A DNA stretch of 64,000 nt from Prescottella sp. R16. Lineage in GTDB: Bacteria; Actinomycetota; Actinomycetes; Mycobacteriales; Mycobacteriaceae. Each line of letters opens with the position of its first letter. Position 1 is the stretch's first letter. A program made the position numbers and the translations under genes. The notes under the pieces were generated by a model. That model was not told the origin of the DNA. It did not search any database and saw only the letters and a program-made list of their open reading frames with translations. Of the stretch, positions 9,186-18,229 are shown in pieces. The stretch covers positions 2,790,001 through 2,854,000 of the forward strand of contig NZ_CP130943.1 of the NCBI RefSeq assembly GCF_030656875.1, read 5' to 3'.

Positions 9186-10094
9186 GTGATTTCGTTGCTC
9201 GCCCCGGGTCAGGGCTCACAAACTCCCGGCATGCTCAGCCCCTGGCTGGACCTGCCGGGCGCACACGATCGCGTCGCACTGTGGTCGAAGGCCGCCGGCC
9301 TCGACCTCGTGCGTCTGGGCACCACCGCCACGGCCGAGGAGATCACGGACACCGCCGTGACCCAGCCGCTCGTGGTGGCGTCCGCTCTCCTCGCCTACGA
9401 GGAGCTCGAGCGCCGGGGACTCGTCCCCGCCGACACCATCGTCGCCGGCCATTCGGTCGGTGAACTCGCGGCCGCAGCCGTGGCCGGGGTCCTCTCGGCC
9501 GACGACGCGGTGCGGCTCGCCGCGATCCGCGGCAGTGAGATGGCGAAGGCGTGTGCGCTCGAACCCACCGGTATGTCCGCGGTCCTCGGGGGCGACGAGG
9601 ATGCCGTCCTCGCCCGGCTCGAGGAGCTCGATCTCACCCCGGCCAACCGCAACGCGGCCGGTCAGATCGTCGCGGCCGGACGGCTCGACGCGCTCGAGCA
9701 GCTCGCCGCGGCCCCACCGGAGAAGGCCCGCGTGCGGGCGCTTCCGGTGGCGGGGGCATTCCACACCCGGTTCATGGCACCGGCCCAGGACGCGGTCGCC
9801 GAGGCCGCGTCCCGGATCACGCCCCGGAATCCGATCCGACCGCTACTCTCCAACTCGGACGGCGCGCCGGTGACCTCCGGCGCGGACGCCCTGTCCAAGC
9901 TGGCCGCACAGGTGACCCGACCTGTGCGCTGGGACCTGTGTACCGCGAGCCTGCGGGACGCACAGGTCACGGCAATCGCGGAGCTCCCTCCCGCCGGCAC
10001 CCTGATCGGGATCGCCAAGCGCGAGATGCGCGGCACACCGACCGTCGCGCTCAAGGAATCCGACCATCTTTCCGCACTGACGGAATTCATCTGA
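9186..10094 (+). CDS. fabD: Malonyl-CoA:ACP transacylase
   Basis: A 302-aa FAS-II enzyme that loads malonate from CoA onto ACP in the cytosol. It has the N-terminal GQGSQ, the nucleophile elbow GHSVGE with Ser90, and the catalytic-His segment GAFHTRFM near residue 190. A GTG start at 9186 is preceded by CTGGAGGG. It is the first gene of fabD-acpM-kasA-accD6, 23 bp ahead of acpM, behind the MabR-type box. Confidence 0.95.
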   Translation: MISLLAPGQGSQTPGMLSPWLDLPGAHDRVALWSKAAGLDLVRLGTTATAEEITDTAVTQPLVVASALLAYEELERRGLVPADTIVAGHSVGELAAAAVAGVLSADDAVRLAAIRGSEMAKACALEPTGMSAVLGGDEDAVLARLEELDLTPANRNAAGQIVAAGRLDALEQLAAAPPEKARVRALPVAGAFHTRFMAPAQDAVAEAASRITPRNPIRPLLSNSDGAPVTSGADALSKLAAQVTRPVRWDLCTASLRDAQVTAIAELPPAGTLIGIAKREMRGTPTVALKESDHLSALTEFI

Positions 10095-10117
10095 GAAGGA
10101 AGAAGGGGAACCACCCA

Positions 10118-10429
10118 GTGGCAACCAACCAGGAAGACATCATCTCCGGCCTCGCCGAGATCATCGAAGAGGTCACCGGCATCGAGCCGTCCGAGGTGAC
10201 GATCGACAAGTCGTTCGTCGACGACCTGGACATCGACTCGCTGTCGATGGTCGAGATCGCGGTGCAGACCGAGGACAAGTACGGCGTGAAGATCCCGGAC
10301 GAGGACCTGGCCGGGCTGCGCACCGTCGGCGATGCGGTCTCCTACATCCAGAAGCTCGAGGCCGAGGGCGGCGACGCCGCCGAAGCTGCCAAGGCCAAGC
10401 TCGACGCCGCGAAGAACGACAACGAGTAG
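10118..10429 (+). CDS. acpM: Meromycolate-type acyl carrier protein
   Basis: A 103-aa acyl carrier protein. The phosphopantetheine site is Ser41 in [12 protein letters not shown]. After the canonical about 80-residue ACP domain there is an Ala/Lys-rich tail ([18 protein letters not shown]), the extension characteristic of AcpM that carries FAS-II/mycolate intermediates. A GTG start at 10118 follows GAAGGGGAA. It is followed after 7 bp by kasA, so they are co-transcribed. Confidence 0.95.
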   Translation: MATNQEDIISGLAEIIEEVTGIEPSEVTIDKSFVDDLDIDSLSMVEIAVQTEDKYGVKIPDEDLAGLRTVGDAVSYIQKLEAEGGDAAEAAKAKLDAAKNDNE

Positions 10430-10436
10430 GCCACCC

Positions 10437-11684
10437 GTGACTTCCGCTTCTACCCGAGGGAGGATTCCCAACATCGTCGTCACCGGCCTCGCGGCCACGA
10501 CGTCGGTCGCTGGAGATGTGGATGGCACGTGGAAGGGCCTGCTGGCCGGCGAGAGCGGTATCGACGTTCTCCACGGCTCGTTCGTCGAGGAGTTCGATCT
10601 GCCGGTGCGTTTCGGTGGCCAATTGAAGGTCCCGTTCGACGACGCACTGAGCCGGGTCGAGATCCGCCGGATGAGTTTCGTGGAGCGACTCGCTCTCGTG
10701 ATGGGTCGGCAGGTCTGGCAGAACGCCGGCAACCCCGAGGTCGACAAGGATCGTCTCGGGGTTGTCATCGGCACCGGAATCGGCGGCGGTGAGGCTCTCA
10801 TCGACGCGTCGAAGAAGCTCGAGGAGGGCGGTTACCGCAAGGTGTCGCCGTTCGCGGTCCAGATGGTGATGCCGAACGGTCCGTCGGCCACCGTGGGACT
10901 CGAGCTCGGCGCCCGCGCCGGTGTCATCACGCCGGTATCGGCGTGTTCGTCCGGGTCGGAGGCCATCGCGCATGCGTACCGCATGATCGCGTTGGGCGAC
11001 GCGGACATCGTCGTCACGGGCGGCGTCGAAGGAAACATCGGCGCCATTCCGATCGCGAGCTTCGCCATGATGCGCGCGCTCAGTACCCGCAACGACGACC
11101 CGAAGGCGGCCTCGCGCCCCTTCGACAAGGACCGGGACGGATTCGTCTTCGGTGAGGCCGGTGCCCTCATGGTTCTCGAAACCGAGGAGCATGCCAAGGC
11201 GCGTGGGGCGACGATCCACGCCCGCCTGCTGGGCGCCGGGATCACCTCGGACGGTTTCCACATCGTGGCGCCAGACCCGGAGGGGACCGGGGCGGGGCGC
11301 GCCATGACCCGGGCCATCGAGACCGCAGGTCTCACCAAGTCCGACATCAAGCACATCAACGCGCATGCGACGGCGACCCCGATCGGCGACCTCGCCGAGG
11401 CCGCAGCCATCAAGGCCGCGGTCGGTACGCATCCCGCGGTGTATGCGCCGAAGTCGGCACTGGGCCACTCGATCGGTGCCGTCGGCGCCCTCGAGGCTGT
11501 GCTCACGGTCCTGAGTGTGCGTGAGGGTGTCATTCCCCCCACGCTCAATCTCGACAATCAGGATCCGGAGATCGATCTGGACGTCGTGAAGGGTCAACCC
11601 CGTTACGGCGACATCGATTTCGCGATCAACAATTCGTTCGGTTTCGGTGGGCACAACGTCGCGCTCGCCTTCGGTCGCGCATAA
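10437..11684 (+). CDS. kasA: Beta-ketoacyl-ACP synthase (KasA/FabF type)
   Basis: A 415-aa condensing enzyme that elongates acyl-ACP with malonyl-ACP. The active-site Cys170 is in [10 protein letters not shown], with His310 in HINAH and His344 in LGHSIGA, numbering within one residue of M. tuberculosis KasA. The residue after His310 is Ala (HATATP) where related enzymes have Gly. The GTG start at 10437 was chosen because homology begins at IPNIVVTG; the frame is open further upstream inside acpM. There is no second ketosynthase (kasB): accD6 follows directly. Confidence 0.93.
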   Translation: MTSASTRGRIPNIVVTGLAATTSVAGDVDGTWKGLLAGESGIDVLHGSFVEEFDLPVRFGGQLKVPFDDALSRVEIRRMSFVERLALVMGRQVWQNAGNPEVDKDRLGVVIGTGIGGGEALIDASKKLEEGGYRKVSPFAVQMVMPNGPSATVGLELGARAGVITPVSACSSGSEAIAHAYRMIALGDADIVVTGGVEGNIGAIPIASFAMMRALSTRNDDPKAASRPFDKDRDGFVFGEAGALMVLETEEHAKARGATIHARLLGAGITSDGFHIVAPDPEGTGAGRAMTRAIETAGLTKSDIKHINAHATATPIGDLAEAAAIKAAVGTHPAVYAPKSALGHSIGAVGALEAVLTVLSVREGVIPPTLNLDNQDPEIDLDVVKGQPRYGDIDFAINNSFGFGGHNVALAFGRA

Positions 11685-11706
11685 CCGGCCCGACCCATTC
11701 GATCGT

Positions 11707-11741
11707 CGGGTGGGGGCTCCGCACCCGGAGTCCCCACCCCG
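11707..11741 (+). terminator. Hairpin between kasA and accD6
   Basis: An inverted repeat, CGGGTGGGG...CTCCG against CGGAG...CCCCACCCCG, around a CAC loop, 22 nt after the kasA stop and 40 nt before accD6. Because accD6 follows on the same strand it may be a partial terminator or mRNA-processing site that lowers accD6 expression. Confidence 0.5.
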
Positions 11742-11781
11742 AAATCTCGCCCCGCGCGGGCCCTCGTTCAAGGAGAACACG

Positions 11782-13215
11782 ATGACCGTCACGGCTCCCG
11801 CGACGCCTTCCGAAGCAACCAGCGATCCGCGTGATCCGCTCACCCGGCTCGCGAATCTGTTCGACGCCGGCACCGTCACCCTGCTGCACGAGCGTGACAA
11901 GTCCGGTGTCCTCGCCGCCACCGGCGAGATCGACGGTGTCCGCACCGTCGCCTACTGCTCCGACGCCACCGTCATGGGCGGCGCGATGGGCGTCGACGGC
12001 TGCAAGCACATCGTCACCGCCATCGACACCGCCATCGCCGAGGAAGCCCCGGTCGTCGGCCTGTGGCATTCCGGCGGCGCCCGGCTCGCCGAGGGCGTCG
12101 AGGCCCTGCACGCCGTCGGACTGGTCTTCGAGGCCATGGTCCGCGCCTCCGGTCTCGTCCCCCAGATCTCCGTCGTCCTCGGGTTCGCCGCCGGCGGCGC
12201 CGCCTACGGTCCCGCCCTCACCGACGTCGTGATCATGGCGCCCGAGGGGCGCGTGTTCGTCACCGGCCCCGACGTGGTCAAGTCCGTCACCGGTGAGCAG
12301 GTCGACATGGCCACCCTCGGTGGCCCCGATACGCACGGCAAGAAGTCCGGTGTCGCGCACGTCATCGCCCGCGACGAGGACGACGCCTACCACCGCGCCC
12401 GCCGCCTGGTGTCGATGTTCAGCGAGCAGGGCACGTTCGATCAGGCCGCCGCCGAGCACGGCGACACCGATCTGCGGGCCCTGATGCCCGCGTCGGCCAA
12501 GCGCGCCTACGACGTCCGCCCGATCGTCCACGAGTTCCTCGACAACGTCGAGGGCGAGTCGAGCTTCGAAGAGTTCCAGGCCGGCTGGGCCCGCAGCATC
12601 GTGACCGGGTTGGGCCGTCTCGGTGGCCGCACCGTCGGTGTCATCGCCAACAATCCGCTGCGTCTGGGTGGCTGCCTCAACTCGGAGAGCGCCGAGAAGT
12701 CGGCCCGGTTCGTGCGCCTGTGCGACGCGTTCGGTATTCCGCTGGTCGTCATCGTCGACGTTCCCGGCTACCTGCCGGGTGTCAGCATGGAGTGGGAGGG
12801 TGTCGTCCGCCGCGGCGCGAAGCTGCTGCACGCGTTCGCCGAGGCCACGGTCCCCCGCGTCACGCTCGTGACCCGCAAGATCTACGGCGGCGCCTACATC
12901 GCGATGAACTCGCGGGCGCTCGGTGCCACCGCCGTGTACGCGTGGCCCGACTCGGAGGTCGCGGTCATGGGCGCCAAGGCTGCCGTCGGCATCCTCCACA
13001 AGCGGACTCTCGCGGCCGCCCCGGAGGAGGAGCGCGAGGCCCTGCACGAGCAGCTCGCCGCCGAGCACGAGGCCATCGCCGGTGGTGTCGGACGGGCCAT
13101 CTCGATCGGTGTCGTCGACGAGACGATCGATCCGGCGAAGACCCGCAGCGTCATCACCGCCGCCCTCGCGGCAGCGCCCGCGAATCGCGGACGGCACAAG
13201 AACATTCCGCTGTAA
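11782..13215 (+). CDS. accD6: Acetyl/propionyl-CoA carboxylase beta subunit
   Basis: A 477-aa carboxyltransferase close in size to M. tuberculosis AccD6. It has the crotonase-fold oxyanion regions (HSGGARLAEGVEALH, GFAAGGAAYGPAL) and the C-terminal VPRVTLVTRKIYGGAYIAM and AVMGAKAAV motifs. It transfers carboxyl from biotinylated AccA to acetyl-CoA, giving malonyl-CoA for FAS-II. The ATG at 11782 has AAGGAG 7 nt upstream. It is the last gene of the FAS-II block and is closed by a perfect hairpin. Confidence 0.93.
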   Translation: MTVTAPATPSEATSDPRDPLTRLANLFDAGTVTLLHERDKSGVLAATGEIDGVRTVAYCSDATVMGGAMGVDGCKHIVTAIDTAIAEEAPVVGLWHSGGARLAEGVEALHAVGLVFEAMVRASGLVPQISVVLGFAAGGAAYGPALTDVVIMAPEGRVFVTGPDVVKSVTGEQVDMATLGGPDTHGKKSGVAHVIARDEDDAYHRARRLVSMFSEQGTFDQAAAEHGDTDLRALMPASAKRAYDVRPIVHEFLDNVEGESSFEEFQAGWARSIVTGLGRLGGRTVGVIANNPLRLGGCLNSESAEKSARFVRLCDAFGIPLVVIVDVPGYLPGVSMEWEGVVRRGAKLLHAFAEATVPRVTLVTRKIYGGAYIAMNSRALGATAVYAWPDSEVAVMGAKAAVGILHKRTLAAAPEEEREALHEQLAAEHEAIAGGVGRAISIGVVDETIDPAKTRSVITAALAAAPANRGRHKNIPL

Positions 13216-13236
13216 CGGTCCCTGTTCTCCGGACCC

Positions 13237-13274
13237 CGAGGGCTCACTCCACCGCCCGGTGGAGTGAGCCCTCG
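13237..13274 (+). terminator. Terminator after accD6
   Basis: A perfect 18-bp stem (CGAGGGCTCACTCCACCG at 13237-13254 and its complement at 13257-13274) with a 2-nt loop, 22 nt after the accD6 stop. This is a strong intrinsic-type hairpin ending the FAS-II operon. Confidence 0.85.
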
Positions 13275-13357
13275 TCCGTTCACCGCCCCGACACGTTTCC
13301 GTCAGTTCCTTCGTCCACGATCCCCTGACCCCGTTGTGATCGCTCGAAGGAGTTTTC

Positions 13358-14251
13358 GTGAACCCTCGCCTCGCCGTCGTCGGTGTCGCTGCCGCCCTGA
13401 CCGTCGTCCTCACCGGATGCAGCCGGTCGACGGCCGACGTCCCGGACACTCCGGCGGTGTCCGCCACGACGACGGCATACGCGGCCGCACCCACGCCCCG
13501 GCTCGCCTCGATCGACAACTTCCGCGATCTCGCCGGACCGGACGGCGGCTACACCACGGCCGACGGACATCGCGTCCGTGCGGGCGTGTTCTACCGGTCC
13601 AATGCGCTGACCACCGATGATGCGGACGCCGCCGTGCTGGACACGCTCGGTATCGCCCGGGTATTCGATCTGCGGACCACCGCGGAGATCGAGAAGGACC
13701 CGGATCGGGTTCCGGCCGGCGCCGAGTACACGAACGTCGATATCGTGGGGGACACCTCCAGTGGTGCGGTCGCCGCGTCCGTCGATCTGTCCACACCCGA
13801 GAGTGCTGCGGCAGTGCTCGTCGACGCCAACCGGCAGTTCGTGACGAATCCGGCGATGCGCGACCGATTCGGTGCGTTGCTGACGGAGATGGCGGCCACC
13901 GACGGCCCGCAGTTGTTCCACTGCACCGCCGGTAAGGATCGGGCGGGCTGGACGAGTGCGATGCTCCTGACGATCGCCGGGGTCGACCGGGACACCGTGA
14001 TGGAGAACTACCTGTCGACGAACGAGTACTCGAAGGCGTCGATCGATGCGAAGGCCGCCGCAGTCACGGCCGCGAAGGGCGAGCAGGCCGGTGCGGCGAT
14101 GCGGGTCCTGATGGGCGTCTCCCCCGAGTTCCTCACCGCCGGCTTCGATGCGATCGACGCCCAGTTCGGGAGCGTCGACCGCTACCTCACCGACGGGCTC
14201 GGCCTGTCCGACGCGACACTCGAGACGCTTCGGGCGAAGCTGATGGTCTGA
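13358..14251 (+). CDS. PtpB-like tyrosine/lipid phosphatase lipoprotein
   Basis: A 297-aa protein with a signal peptide and lipobox LTGC (Cys21), so probably exported and lipid-anchored. The catalytic P-loop is HCTAGKDRAG (Cys189, Arg195), the form with a Lys-Asp typical of the PtpB/Y_phosphatase3 group. The N-terminal SIDNFRDLAG and VFYRSNAL match that family. Members dephosphorylate phosphotyrosine or phosphoinositides. The ATG/GTG context GAAGGAG lies just upstream of 13358. It is convergent with the DUF3145 gene across a perfect palindromic terminator. Confidence 0.88.
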   Translation: MNPRLAVVGVAAALTVVLTGCSRSTADVPDTPAVSATTTAYAAAPTPRLASIDNFRDLAGPDGGYTTADGHRVRAGVFYRSNALTTDDADAAVLDTLGIARVFDLRTTAEIEKDPDRVPAGAEYTNVDIVGDTSSGAVAASVDLSTPESAAAVLVDANRQFVTNPAMRDRFGALLTEMAATDGPQLFHCTAGKDRAGWTSAMLLTIAGVDRDTVMENYLSTNEYSKASIDAKAAAVTAAKGEQAGAAMRVLMGVSPEFLTAGFDAIDAQFGSVDRYLTDGLGLSDATLETLRAKLMV

Positions 14252-14277
14252 TCCCCGGCTCCCGGCCCCGAGGGTCC

Positions 14278-14297
14278 GGCCCCCGGCGCCGGGGGCC
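14278..14297. terminator. Bidirectional terminator
   Basis: A perfect 20-bp palindrome built from GGCCCCCGGC and its complement, lying between the stop of the phosphatase gene (14251, + strand) and the stop of the DUF3145 gene (14300, - strand). It fits a terminator serving both convergent genes. Confidence 0.7.
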
Positions 14298-14299
14298 GT

Positions 14300-14809
14300 T
14301 CAGCCGACGTCGCGGCGCAGCCAGGTCACGGCGGCTCCGCTGCCGCAGCGCAACGGTTCGAGGACGTCGTCCCATGCAGTGCCGAGTGCGTGTTCGAGGG
14401 CTGCCGTGACGCTGTCGGTGCCCCGCGCGAGGAGCGCACGCAACCGCATCTCCCCCACGACGACGTCGCCGTTGGCGCTCGTGTTCCCCCGCCACATGCC
14501 CAGCCCGGGGGCGTGACTGAAGCGTTCGCCGTCGACACCGGTGCTGGCGTCCTCGGTGACCTCGAAGTACAGCAGCGGCCAGGCCCGCAGGGCTTCGGCG
14601 ATCCGGGCGCCGGTACCGACAGCGTCCTCCCAGTCGAGTGTTGCTCGCAGTGTGCCACCGGCGGCCGGTTGCGCAGACCAGCGCCAACCGGGGCGGGCGC
14701 CGAGGATCGACGTCAGCGCCCAGTCGATGTGCGGGCACAGGGCCGCGGGCGACGAGTGGACGTAGATCACTCCGGTCGTCACATCCGCGAACTGGTTCAA
14801 CGAACGCAC
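14300..14809 (-). CDS. DUF3145 family protein
   Basis: A 169-aa protein starting at a GTG (14809) as VRSLNQFADVTTGVIYVHSS. The family pattern SPAALCPHIDWALTSILG, PGWRWSAQP and WPLLYFEVTED is clear. DUF3145 is conserved across mycolic-acid actinomycetes and often lies near the FAS-II region; no biochemical role is established. The frame is open further upstream, but that part carries no recognisable sequence. The gene ends against the palindromic terminator. Confidence 0.85.
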   Translation of the reverse strand: MRSLNQFADVTTGVIYVHSSPAALCPHIDWALTSILGARPGWRWSAQPAAGGTLRATLDWEDAVGTGARIAEALRAWPLLYFEVTEDASTGVDGERFSHAPGLGMWRGNTSANGDVVVGEMRLRALLARGTDSVTAALEHALGTAWDDVLEPLRCGSGAAVTWLRRDVG

Positions 14810-14966
14810 TACAGCACCTCCGGCTTCGACGAGGGACGTCTTCCCCAACGACCTCGTGCGGAGCACGGACCGATGCGCGCCGTGTGATGTACAACACTGC
14901 AACACACCGATGATCAGTGTGCCTGTGTTACCCCTGTTACGCCAGTGGTAGAGCGAAAGTGGCCGG

Positions 14967-15785
14967 TCAGGGACGGCGGAGTTCGTCGAGTACACCGTCG
15001 CCGAGCTCGGTCCACAGTGGTTTCGCCCAGTCCCCGAAGTCGCGGTCGGTGAGGACGATGCAGGCCGCGTCCACCTGCGGATCCACCCACAGGAACGTCC
15101 CGGACTGGCCGAAGTGCCCGTAGGTGGCCGGGGAGTTGCCGGCGCCGGTCCAGTGCGGGTGTTTGCCGTCGCGGATCTCGAAGCCGAGACCCCAGTCGTT
15201 GGGGCGTTGCGTGCCGTAGCCGGGGAGCAGGCCCGCCAGCCCCGGGAACTGGACTCGGGTGGCCTCGGCGTGGGTCTGCGGTGAGATCAGGGTGGGCCGG
15301 AGCAGTTCGGCGGCGAATGCGGCGAGGTCGTCGAGACTTGCCTGCGCGCCGTGCCCGGCCGGTCCGACGAGGGCGGCGTCGCGCATGCCGAGCGGCACGA
15401 AGACGGCGTCGGCGAGGTAGTCGGCGAACACGATTCCGGTCTCGTCGGCGATGAGGTCGGCGAGGATCTCGAATCCGGCGCTCGAGTAGATGCGCTTGAC
15501 GCCGGGGGCCGTCTGCACGCCGCGGTCACCGAAGGCGACGCCCGACGCGTGCGCCAGCAGGTGTCGCACCGTGGCGCCGGGAGGTCCGGCGGGCTGATCG
15601 AGATCGATCGCCCCTTCCTCGACGGCGACGAGCGCGGCGTAGGCGCACAGCGGTTTCGTCACCGACGCCAGCGGATACACCCGCCGACTGTCCCCGGCAC
15701 GAGCAATGCCTCGGCCGCCGTCGTAGACGACGGCGGCCGAGGCATTGTCCACCGGCCATTGCCCGATCCGATCGAGAGTCTGCAC
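14967..15785 (-). CDS. Serine hydrolase, class C beta-lactamase/esterase family
   Basis: A 272-aa protein with the SxxK nucleophile motif SVTK (Ser41, Lys44), a YSSAG motif near residue 95 as the Tyr-x-Ser element and a late HFGQSGTF corresponding to the KTG box. No signal peptide is visible, so it is probably a cytosolic esterase or amidase rather than a true beta-lactamase. It is shorter than typical class C enzymes. It stands between the DUF3145 gene and the alcohol dehydrogenase gene, both on the same strand. The substrate is unknown. Confidence 0.85.
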   Translation of the reverse strand: MQTLDRIGQWPVDNASAAVVYDGGRGIARAGDSRRVYPLASVTKPLCAYAALVAVEEGAIDLDQPAGPPGATVRHLLAHASGVAFGDRGVQTAPGVKRIYSSAGFEILADLIADETGIVFADYLADAVFVPLGMRDAALVGPAGHGAQASLDDLAAFAAELLRPTLISPQTHAEATRVQFPGLAGLLPGYGTQRPNDWGLGFEIRDGKHPHWTGAGNSPATYGHFGQSGTFLWVDPQVDAACIVLTDRDFGDWAKPLWTELGDGVLDELRRP

Positions 15786-15819
15786 CCGATCAGACTAGGC
15801 GGGGTCCGTTCGGGTCGAT

Positions 15820-16947
15820 CTACCAGTCGGCTTCGGTGTAGCGGATGACGCCGCGCAGGTTCTTGCCGTCGAGCATGTCCTGGTAGCCCTCGTTGACCTG
15901 TTCGAGCGAGTAGGTGCGGGTGACCATGTCCTCGAGGTTGAGCAGGCCCGCCCGGTACAGGTTGAGCAGGTTCGGGATGTCGACGCGGGCGTTGCAGCCA
16001 CCGAAGATGTTGCCCTGCAGGTCCTTCTGGAGCATCGCGAACAGGAACGAGTTGAGCTTGACGTCCATGTCGGCCATGTGGCCCATCGCGGTGACGACGC
16101 AGCGCCCGTTCTTCGCGGTGAGCGTCAGTGCGGGGTCGATGTACTCGCCGCGCATCTCACCGACGGTGATGATCGTCGTCTGGCACATGCGGCCCCACGT
16201 GATCTCCATGATCGGGACGATCGCCTCCTCCATCGAGGCGAAGGCGTGGGTGGCGCCGAACTTGAGGGCCTGCTCACGCTTGAACGGCACCGGGTCGATC
16301 GCGAATACGTGGCGGGCACCGGACGCGACCGCACCCTGCAGGGCACTCAGGCCGACGCCACCGACACCGATGATCGCGACCGAGTCCCCGGTCTTGATGT
16401 CGGCGACATGAGTGGCCGAGCCCCACCCGGTCGGGACACCGCAGCCGACGAGGGCCGCGAGCTCGAACGGGATGTCCTTGTCGATCTTGACGACGGACGA
16501 CTCGTGGACCGTCATGTACGGCGAGAACGTGCCGAGCAGGCACATCGGGATGACGTTCTCCCCGCGGGCCTGGATGCGGTAGGTGCCGTCGGAGATGGCC
16601 TGCCCCTGCAGCAGCCCCATGCCGAGATCACACAGGTTGGAGTGGCCCTCGGCACAGGACGGACAGCGACCGCAGGCCGGGATGAACGACAGCACGACGT
16701 GGTCGCCGACCTCGAGGCCCGTGACGCCCGCACCGACCTTGGTGATGACGCCGGAGCCCTCGTGTCCACCCATGACCGGGTAGGACGGCATCGGCGTCGC
16801 ACCGGTGACGATGTGGTGGTCGGAGTGGCACATGCCCGCAGCTTCCATGCGGATCTGCACCTCGCCGGCGACCGGATCACCGAGTTCGATCTCCTCGACC
16901 GACCACTTCTCGTTCACGCCCCACAGCAACGCGCCCTTGGTCTTCAT
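15820..16947 (-). CDS. Zinc alcohol dehydrogenase, NDMA-dependent type
   Basis: A 375-aa medium-chain dehydrogenase. The catalytic-zinc ligands are in MCHSDHH and GGHEGSG, the structural zinc cluster is in CGRCPSCAEGHSNLC, and the Rossmann motif is GVGGVG. Overall sequence (KTKGALLWGVNEKWSVEEI) matches the actinobacterial NDMA-dependent alcohol dehydrogenase group, in which nicotinoprotein-type cofactor use is known. The ATG at 16947 is supported by homology starting at MKTKGAL and a purine-rich GGGAAGGG upstream. It lies outside the island, so any role in the catabolic route is speculative. Confidence 0.88.
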   Translation of the reverse strand: MKTKGALLWGVNEKWSVEEIELGDPVAGEVQIRMEAAGMCHSDHHIVTGATPMPSYPVMGGHEGSGVITKVGAGVTGLEVGDHVVLSFIPACGRCPSCAEGHSNLCDLGMGLLQGQAISDGTYRIQARGENVIPMCLLGTFSPYMTVHESSVVKIDKDIPFELAALVGCGVPTGWGSATHVADIKTGDSVAIIGVGGVGLSALQGAVASGARHVFAIDPVPFKREQALKFGATHAFASMEEAIVPIMEITWGRMCQTTIITVGEMRGEYIDPALTLTAKNGRCVVTAMGHMADMDVKLNSFLFAMLQKDLQGNIFGGCNARVDIPNLLNLYRAGLLNLEDMVTRTYSLEQVNEGYQDMLDGKNLRGVIRYTEADW

Positions 16948-17557
16948 GACAACCGCCCTTCCCTGGCTTACTTCCGGTTGGCTGTGACGATAACCACAAA
17001 CCGGCAAAATTGGAACCTGTTCTAGGCGTCGAGTAATCAGGCGACCCACTCAGCGGGAGATTTACACAGGTCGGAGCGATGTAACGCGCCGAAAATCGGT
17101 TCGGCAGTCGAGCGTTCACGACGGCGACGACACCCCCACCCTGCTGGACACTTGTCCGACAGGGGTGTCCTCCCACCCCGTCGGCCTCCGGATGCCGCCG
17201 GCGGAAGAAGCGGTGCGGACGTGGGTGTTTCAGATCGGAAACAGGGAAGAGCGGTGGTCACCATCCGGCGACTGCGGTCCCGTCCCAGGCCGGATCGGTG
17301 AGCAGTTCGGGAGCGGGGCCGGTGAAGGCGCGGGCGGCGACGGTGGACCGGTGCTCTTGTTGCGCAGCGTTCACCGTCGCGGGTACCGCGGCGAGTGCCG
17401 GTGCCGCCGTTGTTGCCGGAACCGCGATCACGGCCGCGAGCAGCTGCGCCCGGATTGCGGACGCATGGTTACCGGCACGCTCGTTGATGCGTTCCTGTCG
17501 CAGACGCGCGCCGTGCACATCATGCACATCGCGGACGGTTCGGGCATCGGATGTGCC
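16948..17557. other. Gap between alcohol dehydrogenase and response regulator genes
   Basis: About 600 bp without a confident gene. It must contain the promoter of the alcohol dehydrogenase (leftward). A weak 89-codon leftward frame (17258-17527) is listed separately. Nothing else recognisable was seen. Confidence 0.4.
17258..17527 (-). CDS. Possible small hypothetical exported protein
   Basis: An 89-aa frame with an internal Ala/Val-rich hydrophobic stretch (LLAAVIAVPATTAAPALAAV) that could be a signal peptide if translation began near residue 20. The C-terminus contains LTDPAWDGTAVAGW. No family is recognised. The start is uncertain and no strong ribosome-binding site is visible, so it may be non-coding. 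It follows the response regulator gene on the same strand by 30 bp. Confidence 0.25.
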   Translation of the reverse strand: MHDVHGARLRQERINERAGNHASAIRAQLLAAVIAVPATTAAPALAAVPATVNAAQQEHRSTVAARAFTGPAPELLTDPAWDGTAVAGW

Positions 17558-18229
17558 TCAGTCGAGCTCGTCCCGACGCAGATACGCAAGCACGGCCAGC
17601 ACCCGACGGTTCGTGTCGTCGGTCGGTGGCAGCACCAGTTTGTTGAAGATGTTGCCGACGTGTTTGCCCACCGCCGATTCGGTGATGAACAGCTGCGCGG
17701 CGATCGCCGCATTCGAATGCCCCTCTGCGATCGCGGCGAGCACCTCGCGTTCGCGCGGCGACAACTGCGCCAAGGGATCCCGCCGTCGGCGGAACAACTG
17801 CTGTACGACCATCGGGTCGATCACGGTGCCGCCGGCAACCACTTGGCGCAGGGTGGAGGCGAAGTCCTCCACATCGACGATGCGATCCTTCAACAGATAA
17901 CCGACCCGCCCGCCTTCCGCGCCCAGGAGTTCGTCGGCGTAACTCAACTCGACATACTGGCTCAGCGCGACCACGGCAAGCCCCGGGTAGATTCGTCGCA
18001 GCGTCACTGCTGCGCGCAGACCCTCGTCGGTGAAACCGGGCGGCATCCGCACGTCGGTCACGACCAGATCCGGATGATGCTCGGCGACAGCAGATTCCAA
18101 CGTCACGGCATCGGGGACCGCGGCCACGACCTCGAACCCGAATCGTTCGAGCATCGCGGCGAGGCTTTCGCGCAGCAGTGCACCGTCCTCGGCAAGGACC
18201 ACTCGCACGGCAGTCAGTTCTCGATCCAC
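17558..18229 (-). CDS. NarL/LuxR-family response regulator
   Basis: A 223-aa two-domain regulator. The receiver has the acidic pocket (AEDG), phospho-acceptor Asp59 in LVVTDVRMPPG and a Lys in YLLKDR. The C-terminal LuxR HTH is in LSPREREVLAAIAEGHSNAAIAAQLFITESAVGKH (given in part). Its start overlaps the 3' end of the histidine kinase gene by 16 bp, so the two are translated as a pair. It probably controls the divergent ABC/lipoprotein operon. Confidence 0.9.
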   Translation of the reverse strand: MDRELTAVRVVLAEDGALLRESLAAMLERFGFEVVAAVPDAVTLESAVAEHHPDLVVTDVRMPPGFTDEGLRAAVTLRRIYPGLAVVALSQYVELSYADELLGAEGGRVGYLLKDRIVDVEDFASTLRQVVAGGTVIDPMVVQQLFRRRRDPLAQLSPREREVLAAIAEGHSNAAIAAQLFITESAVGKHVGNIFNKLVLPPTDDTNRRVLAVLAYLRRDELD

